Positions 26,237 through 35,285 of a stretch of 64,000 bases of DNA are shown in pieces. Under the pieces are notes generated by a model, which saw nothing but the letters and a program-made list of their open reading frames with translations, did not search any database and was not told where the DNA came from. The DNA is from Palsa-506 sp963755815 (GTDB lineage Bacteria > Actinomycetota > Actinomycetes > Streptosporangiales > Streptosporangiaceae), in the NCBI GenBank assembly GCA_963755815.1, contig CAVWLF010000016.1:38438-102437 (forward strand). The letters run 5' to 3'. Every line of letters begins with the position of its first letter. Position 1 is the stretch's first letter. The position numbers and the translations under genes were made by a program.

Positions 26237-29200
26237 ATGACGAGCGCCGATAACCCAGGGGAAACGGGCCACCCAGCGGAACCGGGCCACTCCCGGTACT
26301 TCCCGGACCTGCCCGCGGTGGCCGACCTGCCGGCCATCGAGCACGAGGTGCTAGCCAGGTGGCGGGACGGGGAGTTCTTCCGGCGCTCGCTGGAGCAGAC
26401 CGCGGCCGGCCCGCTGTGGACCTTTTACGAGGGCCCGCCGACCGCGAACGGCGCGCCGGGCGTGCACCACGTCGAGGCGCGGGTGTTCAAGGACGCGTTC
26501 CCCCGCTTCAAGACCATGCGGGGATTCCACGTGCCGCGCCGGGCCGGCTGGGACTGCCACGGCCTGCCGGTGGAGGTCGCGGTCGAGAAAGAGCTCGGCC
26601 TGGCCAGCAAGAAGGACATCGAGGCGTACGGCATCAGGGAGTTCAACGAACGGTGCCGCGAGTCGGTGCTGCGGCACGTCGATGCCTTCGCGGCGATGAC
26701 CGAGCGGATGGGCTACTGGGTCGACCTGGCCACCGCCTACCGGACCATGGACGCCTCCTACATCGAGTCAGTCTGGTGGTCGCTCAAGGTCATCTTTGAC
26801 CAGGGCCTGCTGGTGCGGGATTTCCGGATCAGCCCGTACTGCCCGAGATGCGGGACCCCGCTCTCGGATCACGAGCTCGGCCAGCCGGATGTCTACCAAG
26901 TGGTCACCGACCCGTCGGTGACGGTCCGCTTTCCGCTGCTGACCCTGCCGGACGGCGCCGACCCGCAGCTGCGGGGGGCGGACCTGCTGGTCTGGACCAC
27001 CACGCCGTGGACGCTGGTTTCCAACACCGCCGTCGCCGTGGCGCCGGACGAGACCTACGTGGTCGCCCGGAAGCTCGGGACCGATGACCGGGTGGTAGTC
27101 GCGGACGCGCTCTACGGCCGGGTACTGGGCGAGGGCTGGGAGATCGTCGCCCGGATCCGCGGCAACGAGCTGGCCGGATCGACGTACCGTGCCCCGTTCA
27201 GCCTGATCGAGATCCCTGATTCGCGCCGGGTAGTTACCGGGGCATTCGTCACCACGGAGGACGGAACCGGCCTGGTGCACCTCGCGCCGGCCTTCGGCGC
27301 TGACGACATGGAGACGGGCCGGCGGCACGGCCTGCCGGTGGTCAACCCGGTCCGGCCGGACGGCCGGTTCGATGAGCAGGTGCCGCTCGTCGGCGGGATG
27401 TTCTTCAAGGACGCGGATGCGCCGCTGGCCAGCGACCTGGCCCGCCGCGGCCTGCTGTTCCAGTCGGATCCGCATCAGCACAGCTATCCGCACTGCTGGC
27501 GATGCGGGACTCCGCTGCTCTACTACGCGCAGCCGTCCTGGTACATCCGCACCACGGCCATCAAGGAACAGCTGCTCGCGGAGAACGAGAAGACCAGCTG
27601 GCAGCCGCCGACCATCAAGCACGGCCGCTACGGGGAGTGGCTTCGCAATAACGTCGACTGGGCGATCTCGCGCACCCGGTACTGGGGCACTCCGCTGCCG
27701 CTGTGGACCTGCGCCGGCCAGCACGGGGCCGATGGGCACGTCACCTGCGCCGGTTCGCTGGCCGAGCTGTCCGTGCTGGCCGGGCGCGACCTGTCCGGGC
27801 TCGACCCGCACCGGCCGTTCGTGGACGACGTGGTGATCGCCTGCCCGGAATGCGGCGGCCCGGCGCGGCGGGTGCCGGAGGTGATCGACACCTGGTACGA
27901 CTCCGGCGCGATGCCGTTCGCGCAGCTGGGCGCGCCGCGGCGGAACGAGGCCGAGTTCGAGGCGGCCTACCCGGCGCAGTTCATCGCCGAGGCGATCGAC
28001 CAGACCCGGGGCTGGTTCTACTCGCTGATGGCGGTCGGCACGCTGGTCTTCGGCCGCTCGGCCTACCAGAACGTGCTCTGCCTGGGCCTGATCGCCGATG
28101 ACCGCGGGCGCAAGATGAGCAAGCATCTCGGCAACGTGATCGAGCCGATCCCGCTGATGGACTCCTACGGGGCGGACGCCCTGCGCTGGTTCTTCCTGGC
28201 CAGCGGATCGCCGTGGGCGGCCCGGAAGATCAGCCCGGGAGTGCTGGCGGAGATCGTCCGCAAGGTCCTGCTGACCTACTGGAACACCGCGTCATTCCTG
28301 GTGCTGTACGCGAACGCGGCCGGTACCCAGGGTCATGCCTGGGGTCCGGAACGCAGCACGGAGGCGCCGCCGCCCCCGGCCCGGCCGGTGCTTGACCGGT
28401 GGGTGCTGAGTGAGCTGCACGCGCTGGTGCGCGACGTCACCACCGCCATGGAGGCGTTCGACTCGGCGGCGGCCGGACGGCGGATGGCCGCGTTCATCGA
28501 TGACGTGTCCAACTGGTACGTGCGCCGGTCCAGGCGCCGTTTCTGGGCCGGGCCGGGCCCGGCCGGCGGGGCGGCGGCCTTCGCCACACTGTATGAGTGC
28601 CTGGACACGCTGACCAGGCTGCTGGCGCCGCTCGTCCCGTTCATCACCGACTACGTGTGGGGCGTCCTGCGGGCGGATGGCACGCCCGAGTCCGTGCACC
28701 TGGCCGCCTGGCCGGTACCGGATACCGGGCTCATCGACGAGGAGTTGTCCGGGCAGATGGCGCTGGCCCGGCGGCTGGTCGAGCTGGGCCGTTCGGCGCG
28801 ATCGTCGGCGGCCGTGCGGACTCGCCAGCCGCTGCCGCGCGCCCTGGTGAACGCGGCCGGTTTCGGCGACCTGCCGGGTGAGCTGCGCGCGCAGGTCGCG
28901 GATGAGCTCAATGTCCGCGCGCTCGACACGCTGGCCAGCGTGGGCCAGGACCTCGTGGACGTCACGGTCAAGCCGAACTTCCGCGCCCTCGGGCGGCGTT
29001 TCGGCCGGGCCACCCCGGCCATCGCGGCGGCGATCGAGGCCGCGGACGCGGCCTGGCTGGCCGCCGGGCTCGGCTCGGCGGGAACGGCGTCGGTGCTGGT
29101 TGACGGCGCGCCGGTGACCCTGGCGCCGGACGACATCATCGTCACGCAGACCCCCAGGTCCGGCTGGGCGGTGGCCGCCGACGGCGGGGAGACGGTGGCC

Positions 29201-29527
29201 CTTGAGGTCATCATCACGCCGGAACTGCACCGCGAAGGGCTCGCCCGGGAGGTGGTGCGGCTGGTGCAGGACGCGCGCAAGAGTGACGGCCTGGACGTCA
29301 GCGACCGGATCTCGCTGCGCTGGACGGCGGCCCAGCCTGAGCTCGCCGCGGCGCTGGCCGAGCACGGGCCGATGATCAGCGGCGAGGTACTGGCGGCCGA
29401 CTATGGTTCCCTCGCCGACGAGCGCGGCGGCGAGTGGGCCGGCCAGCGGGATGCTCGCGAGCACTCCGATCCTGACCTGGGCCTGACGTTCTGGATCAGC
29501 CGGGTACGGCCGGCACCGGTCGGGTAG
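26237..29527 (+). CDS. ileS: isoleucyl-tRNA synthetase
   Basis: This class I synthetase of 1096 residues charges tRNA-Ile. It has the HIGH-equivalent region GPPTANGAPGVHHVEA, the editing domain (VWTTTPWTLVSNTAVAVAPDE), the KMSK loop RKMSKHLGN, the anticodon-binding domain (WYVRRSRRRFW) and a long C-terminal part. It is the eukaryote-like long type common in actinobacteria. ATG 26237 is chosen because GGAGG at 26223-26227 lies 9 nt upstream. It gives about 18 extra residues before YFPDLPAVADLPAIEHEVL, where family similarity begins. Confidence 0.97.
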   Translation: MTSADNPGETGHPAEPGHSRYFPDLPAVADLPAIEHEVLARWRDGEFFRRSLEQTAAGPLWTFYEGPPTANGAPGVHHVEARVFKDAFPRFKTMRGFHVPRRAGWDCHGLPVEVAVEKELGLASKKDIEAYGIREFNERCRESVLRHVDAFAAMTERMGYWVDLATAYRTMDASYIESVWWSLKVIFDQGLLVRDFRISPYCPRCGTPLSDHELGQPDVYQVVTDPSVTVRFPLLTLPDGADPQLRGADLLVWTTTPWTLVSNTAVAVAPDETYVVARKLGTDDRVVVADALYGRVLGEGWEIVARIRGNELAGSTYRAPFSLIEIPDSRRVVTGAFVTTEDGTGLVHLAPAFGADDMETGRRHGLPVVNPVRPDGRFDEQVPLVGGMFFKDADAPLASDLARRGLLFQSDPHQHSYPHCWRCGTPLLYYAQPSWYIRTTAIKEQLLAENEKTSWQPPTIKHGRYGEWLRNNVDWAISRTRYWGTPLPLWTCAGQHGADGHVTCAGSLAELSVLAGRDLSGLDPHRPFVDDVVIACPECGGPARRVPEVIDTWYDSGAMPFAQLGAPRRNEAEFEAAYPAQFIAEAIDQTRGWFYSLMAVGTLVFGRSAYQNVLCLGLIADDRGRKMSKHLGNVIEPIPLMDSYGADALRWFFLASGSPWAARKISPGVLAEIVRKVLLTYWNTASFLVLYANAAGTQGHAWGPERSTEAPPPPARPVLDRWVLSELHALVRDVTTAMEAFDSAAAGRRMAAFIDDVSNWYVRRSRRRFWAGPGPAGGAAAFATLYECLDTLTRLLAPLVPFITDYVWGVLRADGTPESVHLAAWPVPDTGLIDEELSGQMALARRLVELGRSARSSAAVRTRQPLPRALVNAAGFGDLPGELRAQVADELNVRALDTLASVGQDLVDVTVKPNFRALGRRFGRATPAIAAAIEAADAAWLAAGLGSAGTASVLVDGAPVTLAPDDIIVTQTPRSGWAVAADGGETVALEVIITPELHREGLAREVVRLVQDARKSDGLDVSDRISLRWTAAQPELAAALAEHGPMISGEVLAADYGSLADERGGEWAGQRDAREHSDPDLGLTFWISRVRPAPVG

Positions 29528-29534
29528 ACGGCGC

Positions 29535-31883
29535 TTACGCGTCGGCGGTGGCCTTGTCCGGCTGGCAGGCCTTGCACGGCACGCAATCGGCCGCGATGGC
29601 CGCCGCCCTGGTCATGTGCTCGACGTCATCCTGGCCGAGGAAGCGGATGAGGATGCAGTCGCGGCGGTGGTACCTGGTGATGCCCGGCACCACCGTGACG
29701 TCCGCGCTGGGCTGTTCCTCGTGCGCGGCAGGGGTATCCGGCCTGTCGTCTCCGCCGGCGGCCGGGGCTGGCGGCGCGGCGGCCGGGCCAACGGGATCGG
29801 CCGGCTTCCCGGCGGCCCCGGCCGTCCCGGCGGTGCCGCCTGGGGCCGCCCCGCCGGAGGCGGGGGCCGCAGCTGAGGAGGGCGCTGCGGGCCGGGCGGG
29901 CGGCGGCACCGCACCGGCCGGCGAGACCGGCGGCGGCACCGCCCCCGCCGGGGACACGGGCGATGCAGGCAGTACAGACGGCGCGGGCGGCGTAGACGGG
30001 GGCACGGCGCCACCCCTGGGCGCGGGCGGTGCGGCCGGGGACGCGGGCGGCGGTGTCGATGGCGGCGCAGATGGCGCAGCCCCACCTCCCCGCGATGCGG
30101 GCGACACAGGCGGCGCAGACGGGGGCACGGCGCTACCTTGCGGCGCGGGCGGCCGTGTGGGTGGCGGCGCAGATGGCGCAGCCCCATCTCCCCGCGATGC
30201 GGGCGATGCGGGCGGTGCAGGCGGCGCCGCGATTGGCTCACGGGCCGCGGGCTCGGCCCGCGGTGCGGCTGCCGTGGTGGCCGCCGGCCCGGCCAGCGCG
30301 GTCGCGCCGGGCGCGTTCGCGGCCGGCCCAGGCACAACCCGCGACGGCACAGCGGCCGGGGACACCGCGGCCGGCGGTACAGCCCGCGGCGGCGCGGGCG
30401 CGGCGGGCACTGGCACAGCGGGCGGCCGCACAGCGGGCGGCGGCACAGCCCGCGCTGGCACGGCCTGTGGAGGCACATCCCGCGACGGCACAGCGGGCGC
30501 GTTCGCAGCGGGCGCGGGCACGGCGGCCCGCGACACCGGCTGCGGAGGCACAGCGGGCGCGTTCGCGGCGGGCCGCGGCACCGGCCGCGGCGGTCCAGCC
30601 GGCGCGTTCGCGGCAGGCTGCGGCACCGGCCGCGGCGGTCCAGCCGGCGCGTTCGCGGCAGGCTGCGGCACAGGCGGCGGCGGTCCAGCCGGCGCTGGCA
30701 CGGCGGGCGCAGGCACAACCCGCGGCGGCACAGTGGCCGCGTTCGCAGCGGGCGCTGACCCGGCGGGCGCGGGCGTGGCACGCGCTGGCACGGCAGGCGG
30801 CGGCACAGCCCGCGCAGGCACGGGGGGCTCGTTCGCGGCGGGCGCAGGCACAGCGGGCGCGGGCGCGCCACGCGCTGGCACGGCAGGCGGCGATACAGCC
30901 CGTGCAGGCACGGCGGGCGCAGGCACGGCAGGCGCGGGCGCGGCACGCGCTGGCACGGCGGGCGGCGGCGCGGCGGGCGCTGGAGCACCCGGCCTAGCGG
31001 GTGCTGACGGAGCGGGTGCTGACGGAGCGGGCGCTGACGGAGCGGGCGCGGCGGGCTGCGTTGCTCGCGGCGCGCTGGCTGCGGCGGGCCTCGGTGCCGC
31101 ACCCGGCCGGGTCGCGCCAGCCCTCGGTGCCGCGGCGGCCGCGACTGCCTCGACTGCTGCTGCCTCGACTGCTGCTGCGGCGGCGGCGGGAGCAGCGGCA
31201 GGCTGCTGCTGACCGGCGTCTGGCTGGCCCTCCGCGGAAGGATGTTTCTCGGCCCGCTGCCACTGCTCGGCCGGGACTGACGCGGCAGCGGCCGGCTGGC
31301 CCGCGGCACGCTCCTCGTGCGCGCCCGGCCCCGCCTTTGCGGCGGTCCTGGATCGACCGGACCTGGCCTGCCGCGGCTGCGAGTGCCTCGCGGGCTCCGG
31401 CAGATCGCTGGTCCCGGCTGGCTCGGCGGTGGTTTTGCGCCGTTTGCCGGCTGCCGCCGACTCGGCGGCCGCGCGCCGCTTGCTGGCCCTGGTGCCCTTG
31501 GCCTTTGTGGTTGCTTCGGCCGCGCTGGCCGCCCCGGCACTCTCCGCCGCGGCTACCGCGAGCCGGGGCTGCTCCTCCGCGACAGCCGGCCCGACGGCCA
31601 CCGACGGCGCCACGGGCAAGGGCTGCTCGTCCGCGGTGGTCGCCACGGACGCCACCGGCCGGGGCTGCCCGTCCGCGACAACCGGTCCGGCCTGCGTCCC
31701 GGCCGCGGCGTCGTTGAAGATCTCGTCGTGCCAGATCACGACCCCGATGACCAGCAGCACGGCGGCCAGGGCACTCACACCGATGGCCAGGTAGACCAGC
31801 AGCAGGCTGCTAGTGAGGACCCCCCCGACAAGCAGGCCGAGCGCTGCCACCACGACAGCGAGAACTACGCCGAAACGAATCAC
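29535..31883 (-). CDS. Ala/Pro-rich membrane protein with C-terminal Ada-like Cys4 module
   Basis: This protein of about 782 residues has three parts. Residues 1-55 form two membrane helices (IRFGVVLAVVVAALGLLVGGV and LLLVYLAIGVSALAAVLLVIGVV). The middle, about 650 residues, is low-complexity Ala/Pro with repeats of the type PAVPARAVPP, probably extended and disordered. The last 55 residues read VPGITRYHRRDCILIRF and then DCVPCKACQPD. The spacing YH-x3-C then C-x2-C-x2-C resembles the zinc site of the Ada N-terminal domain. I prefer GTG 31883 (GCGGAG 7 nt upstream) over TTG 31898. It follows divIVA on the same strand and converges with ileS. Function is unknown. Confidence 0.8.
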   Translation of the reverse strand: MIRFGVVLAVVVAALGLLVGGVLTSSLLLVYLAIGVSALAAVLLVIGVVIWHDEIFNDAAAGTQAGPVVADGQPRPVASVATTADEQPLPVAPSVAVGPAVAEEQPRLAVAAAESAGAASAAEATTKAKGTRASKRRAAAESAAAGKRRKTTAEPAGTSDLPEPARHSQPRQARSGRSRTAAKAGPGAHEERAAGQPAAAASVPAEQWQRAEKHPSAEGQPDAGQQQPAAAPAAAAAAVEAAAVEAVAAAAAPRAGATRPGAAPRPAAASAPRATQPAAPAPSAPAPSAPAPSAPARPGAPAPAAPPPAVPARAAPAPAVPAPAVPARAVSPPAVPARGAPAPAVPAPAANEPPVPARAVPPPAVPARATPAPAGSAPAANAATVPPRVVPAPAVPAPAGPPPPVPQPAANAPAGPPRPVPQPAANAPAGPPRPVPRPAANAPAVPPQPVSRAAVPAPAANAPAVPSRDVPPQAVPARAVPPPAVRPPAVPVPAAPAPPRAVPPAAVSPAAVPSRVVPGPAANAPGATALAGPAATTAAAPRAEPAAREPIAAPPAPPASPASRGDGAAPSAPPPTRPPAPQGSAVPPSAPPVSPASRGGGAAPSAPPSTPPPASPAAPPAPRGGAVPPSTPPAPSVLPASPVSPAGAVPPPVSPAGAVPPPARPAAPSSAAAPASGGAAPGGTAGTAGAAGKPADPVGPAAAPPAPAAGGDDRPDTPAAHEEQPSADVTVVPGITRYHRRDCILIRFLGQDDVEHMTRAAAIAADCVPCKACQPDKATADA

Positions 31884-31926
31884 AGGCGAGCTCCGCAAAC
31901 GAAACTTGCGCTATCCGTCCCGCTGC

Positions 31927-32781
31927 TTAGCGGCGATCGTGCTGCGCGGACTCGGACGGGTGAAATCCGCCGGTGTGCGGGACTGGCTCGGGCTGCGGGG
32001 TGTAGGGGCTCGCGACCGACTGCTGGCCGTTGCGGGCTTCCATGCGCCCCATGCCGGCCGGAACCGTCGGCTGCGGGCCGGTGGCCATGGCCGGGAACAC
32101 TCCGCTGTCGGTGGCGCCGGCCTCAAGATCGCGAAGCTGGCCCTCCAGGTATGCCTTGAGCCTGCTGCGGTACTCCCGCTCGAAGGCACGCAGGTCGTCC
32201 ACGCGGCGCTCAAGCTCTTCGCGCGACTGCACGAGCGAGCCCATCGCCTGGCGGTGCCGCTCCTGTGCGTCCCGCTCCAGGCTCTCGGCGCGGGCCCGGG
32301 CATCGCTGGTGATCTGCTCGGACTGCCGCCTGGCCTTGGTCAGGATCTCGTCTGCCTCGCGCCTGGCCCGGCCGAGGGTCTCATCGGCCTCCCGCCGCGC
32401 GTCAGCGATCGCCTGGTCGGCGGTCTGCTGCGCGAGCGCCAGCACGCGCGCCGCCGTGTCCATGTTGTCCTCGACCGGCTTGTGGCCCATCATCACGGCC
32501 TCTTGCGGCCTGCGCTCGGGCTCAAGGCGCGGAGGTTCCGGCGCGATCAGATCGGGCGGCGGGTCGGCATGCGGAGCGTTCAGAGCTACCGGCACCTTGG
32601 CGCCGCCACCGCGCAGCACCTCCGCCAGCTTGCCCCGGAGTTCTTCGTTCTCCTGGATCAGCCGGTCGAGCTCTGCTTCGACCTCATCGAGGAAGGCATC
32701 GACCTCTTCCTCGTCGTAGCCGGGCCTGAGCCTGGTCGTGCTGAACTGCTTGTTCCGCACATCCGCGGGCGTCAGTGGCAT
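31927..32781 (-). CDS. divIVA: DivIVA/Wag31 polar-growth and septum scaffold
   Basis: DivIVA binds curved membrane and directs polar cell-wall synthesis in actinobacteria. The 284-residue protein has the conserved N-terminal domain (LTPADVRNKQFSTTRLRPGYDEEEVDAFLDEV), a linker of about 75 residues, a long coiled coil rich in Arg/Glu/Ala heptads (about 105-225) and a Pro-rich tail. It is the last known division gene of the cluster. Only a 43-bp gap separates it from the Ala/Pro-rich membrane protein gene downstream. Confidence 0.96.
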   Translation of the reverse strand: MPLTPADVRNKQFSTTRLRPGYDEEEVDAFLDEVEAELDRLIQENEELRGKLAEVLRGGGAKVPVALNAPHADPPPDLIAPEPPRLEPERRPQEAVMMGHKPVEDNMDTAARVLALAQQTADQAIADARREADETLGRARREADEILTKARRQSEQITSDARARAESLERDAQERHRQAMGSLVQSREELERRVDDLRAFEREYRSRLKAYLEGQLRDLEAGATDSGVFPAMATGPQPTVPAGMGRMEARNGQQSVASPYTPQPEPVPHTGGFHPSESAQHDRR

Positions 32782-32830
32782 GTCGTCTCCTTGGCACGCT
32801 TGGGCCGGATCCCCTGTGGACGCTACCCGA

Positions 32831-33115
32831 TCAGATCCGCTGCACGGCCTGGAACAGCACGAAAACCACCAGGAACAGCACCATGAAGCTGAGATCCAAG
32901 GCCACTTTACCGAGACGGACCGAAGGAATGCAGCGCCTTAGCAATCTCAGCGGCGGATCGGTGGGCGTGTAGGCAGTCTCAGCGAGCACCAGCACGACGC
33001 CTTTCGGCTGCCAGTCAGGCGAAAAAGACTGGATCCAGCTGAGGATCAGCCTCCCGACGAGCAGGATCAGGTAGACCCCCAGAGCGAAGACCAAGATGTT
33101 CTTTACGATCGCCAC
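32831..33115 (-). CDS. yggT: YggT family membrane protein
   Basis: This 94-residue protein has two hydrophobic segments (NILVFALGVYLILLVGRLIL and LDLSFMVLFLVVFVLFQAV) around the conserved PPLRLLRRCIPSVRLGKVALDLS. YggT proteins are regularly encoded between sepF and divIVA in actinobacteria. The biochemical role is not established. The start is GTG 33115. Confidence 0.93.
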   Translation of the reverse strand: MAIVKNILVFALGVYLILLVGRLILSWIQSFSPDWQPKGVVLVLAETAYTPTDPPLRLLRRCIPSVRLGKVALDLSFMVLFLVVFVLFQAVQRI

Positions 33116-33190
33116 ATCCCTGCCCTGCCCGCACGGCGATGTCCGGGTAGCTACGGTATTCGCCGTGCTGCGTAGTTTGTCGCTTACTGG

Positions 33191-33709
33191 CTAGCTCTGG
33201 TTAAAAAATCCTCTCTCCACGATACGTGCCTTGTCCTCCGCAGCTACCTCAACGTTCGCCGGGGACAGCAGGAACACCTTGTTGGTCACCCGCTCGATGC
33301 TCCCGCGCAGGCCGAAGATCAGGCCGGCCGCGAAGTCGACGAGGCGCTTCGCGTCGCTGTCGACCATCTCGGTGAGATTCATGATCACCGGAGTGCCATC
33401 GCGGAAGTGCTCGCCGATCGTACGGGCCTCATTGTAAGTACGCGGATGCAAGGTGGTGATCCGGGCCAGATCGGTGGTCTGGGTCATGGTGCCCGCCTGC
33501 CGCTCGTAAGAGGCCCGGCTGGTCTCCAGGCTGACGTCTAGCTGGCCGCCGTGCAGGTCCGGCCGGTCCGCCGGATCAAGCACGTCACCCTCGTCGCCGA
33601 ATTCGTCCGGCTCATCAGAGCCGTAATCGCCGTCGTAGCGGTCGTCGTAGCGGTGATCGTCCTCTACGAGACCTAGATAGACCGCCATCTTGCGCATCGC
33701 GCTGGCCAT
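33191..33709 (-). CDS. sepF: SepF cell-division protein
   Basis: SepF anchors FtsZ to the membrane in bacteria that lack FtsA. The N-terminal amphipathic membrane helix (AMRKMAVYLGLVED) is followed by an acidic linker rich in Asp/Tyr/Gly. The C-terminal SepF domain (ITTLHPRTYNEARTIGEHFRDGTPVIMNLTEM through VDFAAGLIFGLRGSIERVTNKVFLLSP) follows. The length of 172 residues is normal. No ftsA occurs in the cluster, consistent with SepF being the FtsZ tether. Confidence 0.96.
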   Translation of the reverse strand: MASAMRKMAVYLGLVEDDHRYDDRYDGDYGSDEPDEFGDEGDVLDPADRPDLHGGQLDVSLETSRASYERQAGTMTQTTDLARITTLHPRTYNEARTIGEHFRDGTPVIMNLTEMVDSDAKRLVDFAAGLIFGLRGSIERVTNKVFLLSPANVEVAAEDKARIVERGFFNQS

Positions 33710-33771
33710 CCCTCAGTCCTCCGTCGCGCTATGGTGCAGCCCCGCTCACACCGCGTGCCACGCGTCGGACA

Positions 33772-34518
33772 TTACCTGACGAACGTCCGCCGGCCTCCGA
33801 GCAACGCCGTACCGACACGCACGTGTGTTGCGCCTGCCTCAATTGCCGGCTCCAGATCCCCGCTCATCCCGGCCGAAATCATCACCGCGCCGGGATGAGC
33901 GGATCGGATGTTGCGGGACACCTCGCCGAGCTTCGCGAATGCGGCGGCCGGGGGGACCTCGAGCGGGGCCACGGCCATCACCCCGCCGAGGGCGAGGCTG
34001 CCGGCCGCCGCGATCGCGTCGGCAATCTCTGCTATCTGGCCTACCTGGTCGGCGGCCACGCCGCCGCGGTCCGGATCACTATCGAGACTGACCTGCACCA
34101 GGCAGGTAATGCAGCGCCCGGCCGCCGCGGCCCGCGAGCCGAGCGCGCTGACCAGGCGCAGCCGGTCGACCGAGTGGATCACGTCGGCGTAGGAGGCCAC
34201 GCTCGCGGCCTTATTCACCTGCAACTGGCCGACGAAGTGCCAGGTCAGGCGGAGGCCGAGCGCAGCGCACTCGGCCGCCTTGGCGGCCGCCTCCTGCGCC
34301 CTGTTCTCCCCCACGTCGGTCACGCCGAGCTCGCTCAGCAGCCGGATATCGGAAGCCGGCCTGGTCTTGGTGATGGCGATCAGGGTGACATCCGCGGGGC
34401 TGCGGCCCGCCGCCTGGCAGGCGGCCGCGATCCGGGCCCGCACCGCGCGCAGGCCGTCCCTGATCTCGCCGCGGCGCACTTCATCCGCCGGGCCGGTGGC
34501 GCCCGTCAGCTGGCTCAT
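33772..34518 (-). CDS. yggS: YggS-type PLP homeostasis protein
   Basis: This alanine-racemase-fold protein binds PLP without a known catalytic reaction and controls vitamin B6 and amino-acid pools. Its 248 residues include the PLP lysine in TLIAITKTRP, then GENRAQEA, WHFVGQLQVNK, IHSVDRLRL and MSGDLEPAIEAGATHVRVGTALLG. It lies 2 bp after pgeF and upstream of sepF, the standard actinobacterial position. Confidence 0.94.
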   Translation of the reverse strand: MSQLTGATGPADEVRRGEIRDGLRAVRARIAAACQAAGRSPADVTLIAITKTRPASDIRLLSELGVTDVGENRAQEAAAKAAECAALGLRLTWHFVGQLQVNKAASVASYADVIHSVDRLRLVSALGSRAAAAGRCITCLVQVSLDSDPDRGGVAADQVGQIAEIADAIAAAGSLALGGVMAVAPLEVPPAAAFAKLGEVSRNIRSAHPGAVMISAGMSGDLEPAIEAGATHVRVGTALLGGRRTFVR

Positions 34519-34520
34519 CG

Positions 34521-35285
34521 TCAGGCCAGCCAGACCAGGCCGGCGAATCGCCCGGTCCGGCCGTCACGGCGGTAGGAGTACAGCGCCGGGGTCTCCGCGG
34601 TGCACCGCGGATCGCGGCTGACGGCGCGCACCCCGGCCGCCGCCAGCTGCGCGCCGACTCCCGAGCCGATGTCGATTCCCGGGCTGTCCCGTCTGGTGAC
34701 ACAGCCAGCCTCCGGGACTGCGGCGGCGATGCGGTCCCGCAGCGCAGCGGGCACCTCATAGCATCCGCCGCAGATAGACGGCCCGATCACGGCGTGCATG
34801 CGCGCGGGATCCGCGCCCGCGCCGGTCATCGCGCGGACCAGCGCCGGGACAATCCCGGCGGCCATGCCCTCCCGGCCCGCATGGGCCGCGCCGATCACGC
34901 GGGCCCGCGGATCGGCGATCAGAACCGGAGCGCAATCCGCGACCAGCACGCCGAGGGTGCGGGCCGCCACATCGGTGAAGAGCGCGTCCACCGCCGGGTG
35001 CTGGCCGGCCGGAACGGAGCCGGCCGCGGCGTAGGCCACATCGCGGCCGTGCACCTGCCGCATCCAGGCCACGGCGCCCGCCGCCTGACCGCAGGCGGCC
35101 GCGGCCAGCTCCCGGTTAGCGGTCACCGCGGCCGGATCGTCACCCACCCCGCCGCCCAGGTTCAGGGTGTCGAAAGGCGGGGCGCTCACGCCCCCGTGAC
35201 GGCTGGTGAACGCGGCCAGCACACCGGGAGCGAGCTCGAAGGGCCGCCACGGATCAGCCGCGAAATCGGCGCGGCGAGCCCTCAT
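34521..35285 (-). CDS. pgeF: PgeF/YfiH laccase-domain peptidoglycan editing factor
   Basis: This 254-residue laccase-domain (DUF152) protein belongs to the family shown to remove wrongly incorporated residues from peptidoglycan precursors and to act as a purine nucleoside oxidoreductase. The metal site is visible in AWMRQVHGRDV, LVADCAPVLI, GAAHAGREGMAAG and GPSICGGCYEV. The common HAGWRG is HAGREG here, which is not rare in actinobacteria. Its ATG overlaps the ftsZ stop by 4 bp. Confidence 0.92.
   Translation of the reverse strand: MRARRADFAADPWRPFELAPGVLAAFTSRHGGVSAPPFDTLNLGGGVGDDPAAVTANRELAAAACGQAAGAVAWMRQVHGRDVAYAAAGSVPAGQHPAVDALFTDVAARTLGVLVADCAPVLIADPRARVIGAAHAGREGMAAGIVPALVRAMTGAGADPARMHAVIGPSICGGCYEVPAALRDRIAAAVPEAGCVTRRDSPGIDIGSGVGAQLAAAGVRAVSRDPRCTAETPALYSYRRDGRTGRFAGLVWLA

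Noticed and set aside
30300..31100. Regularly repeated DNA considered as a CRISPR or tandem array
   Set aside because: The repeats are short, imperfect and in codon phase (Pro-Ala units) and there are no unique spacers.
29548..31212. Gly/Ala-rich open frame on the plus strand opposite the Ala/Pro-rich membrane protein
   Set aside because: It is the complement of the repeat region. The minus-strand frame has the membrane helices, the Cys module and a start with a binding site.
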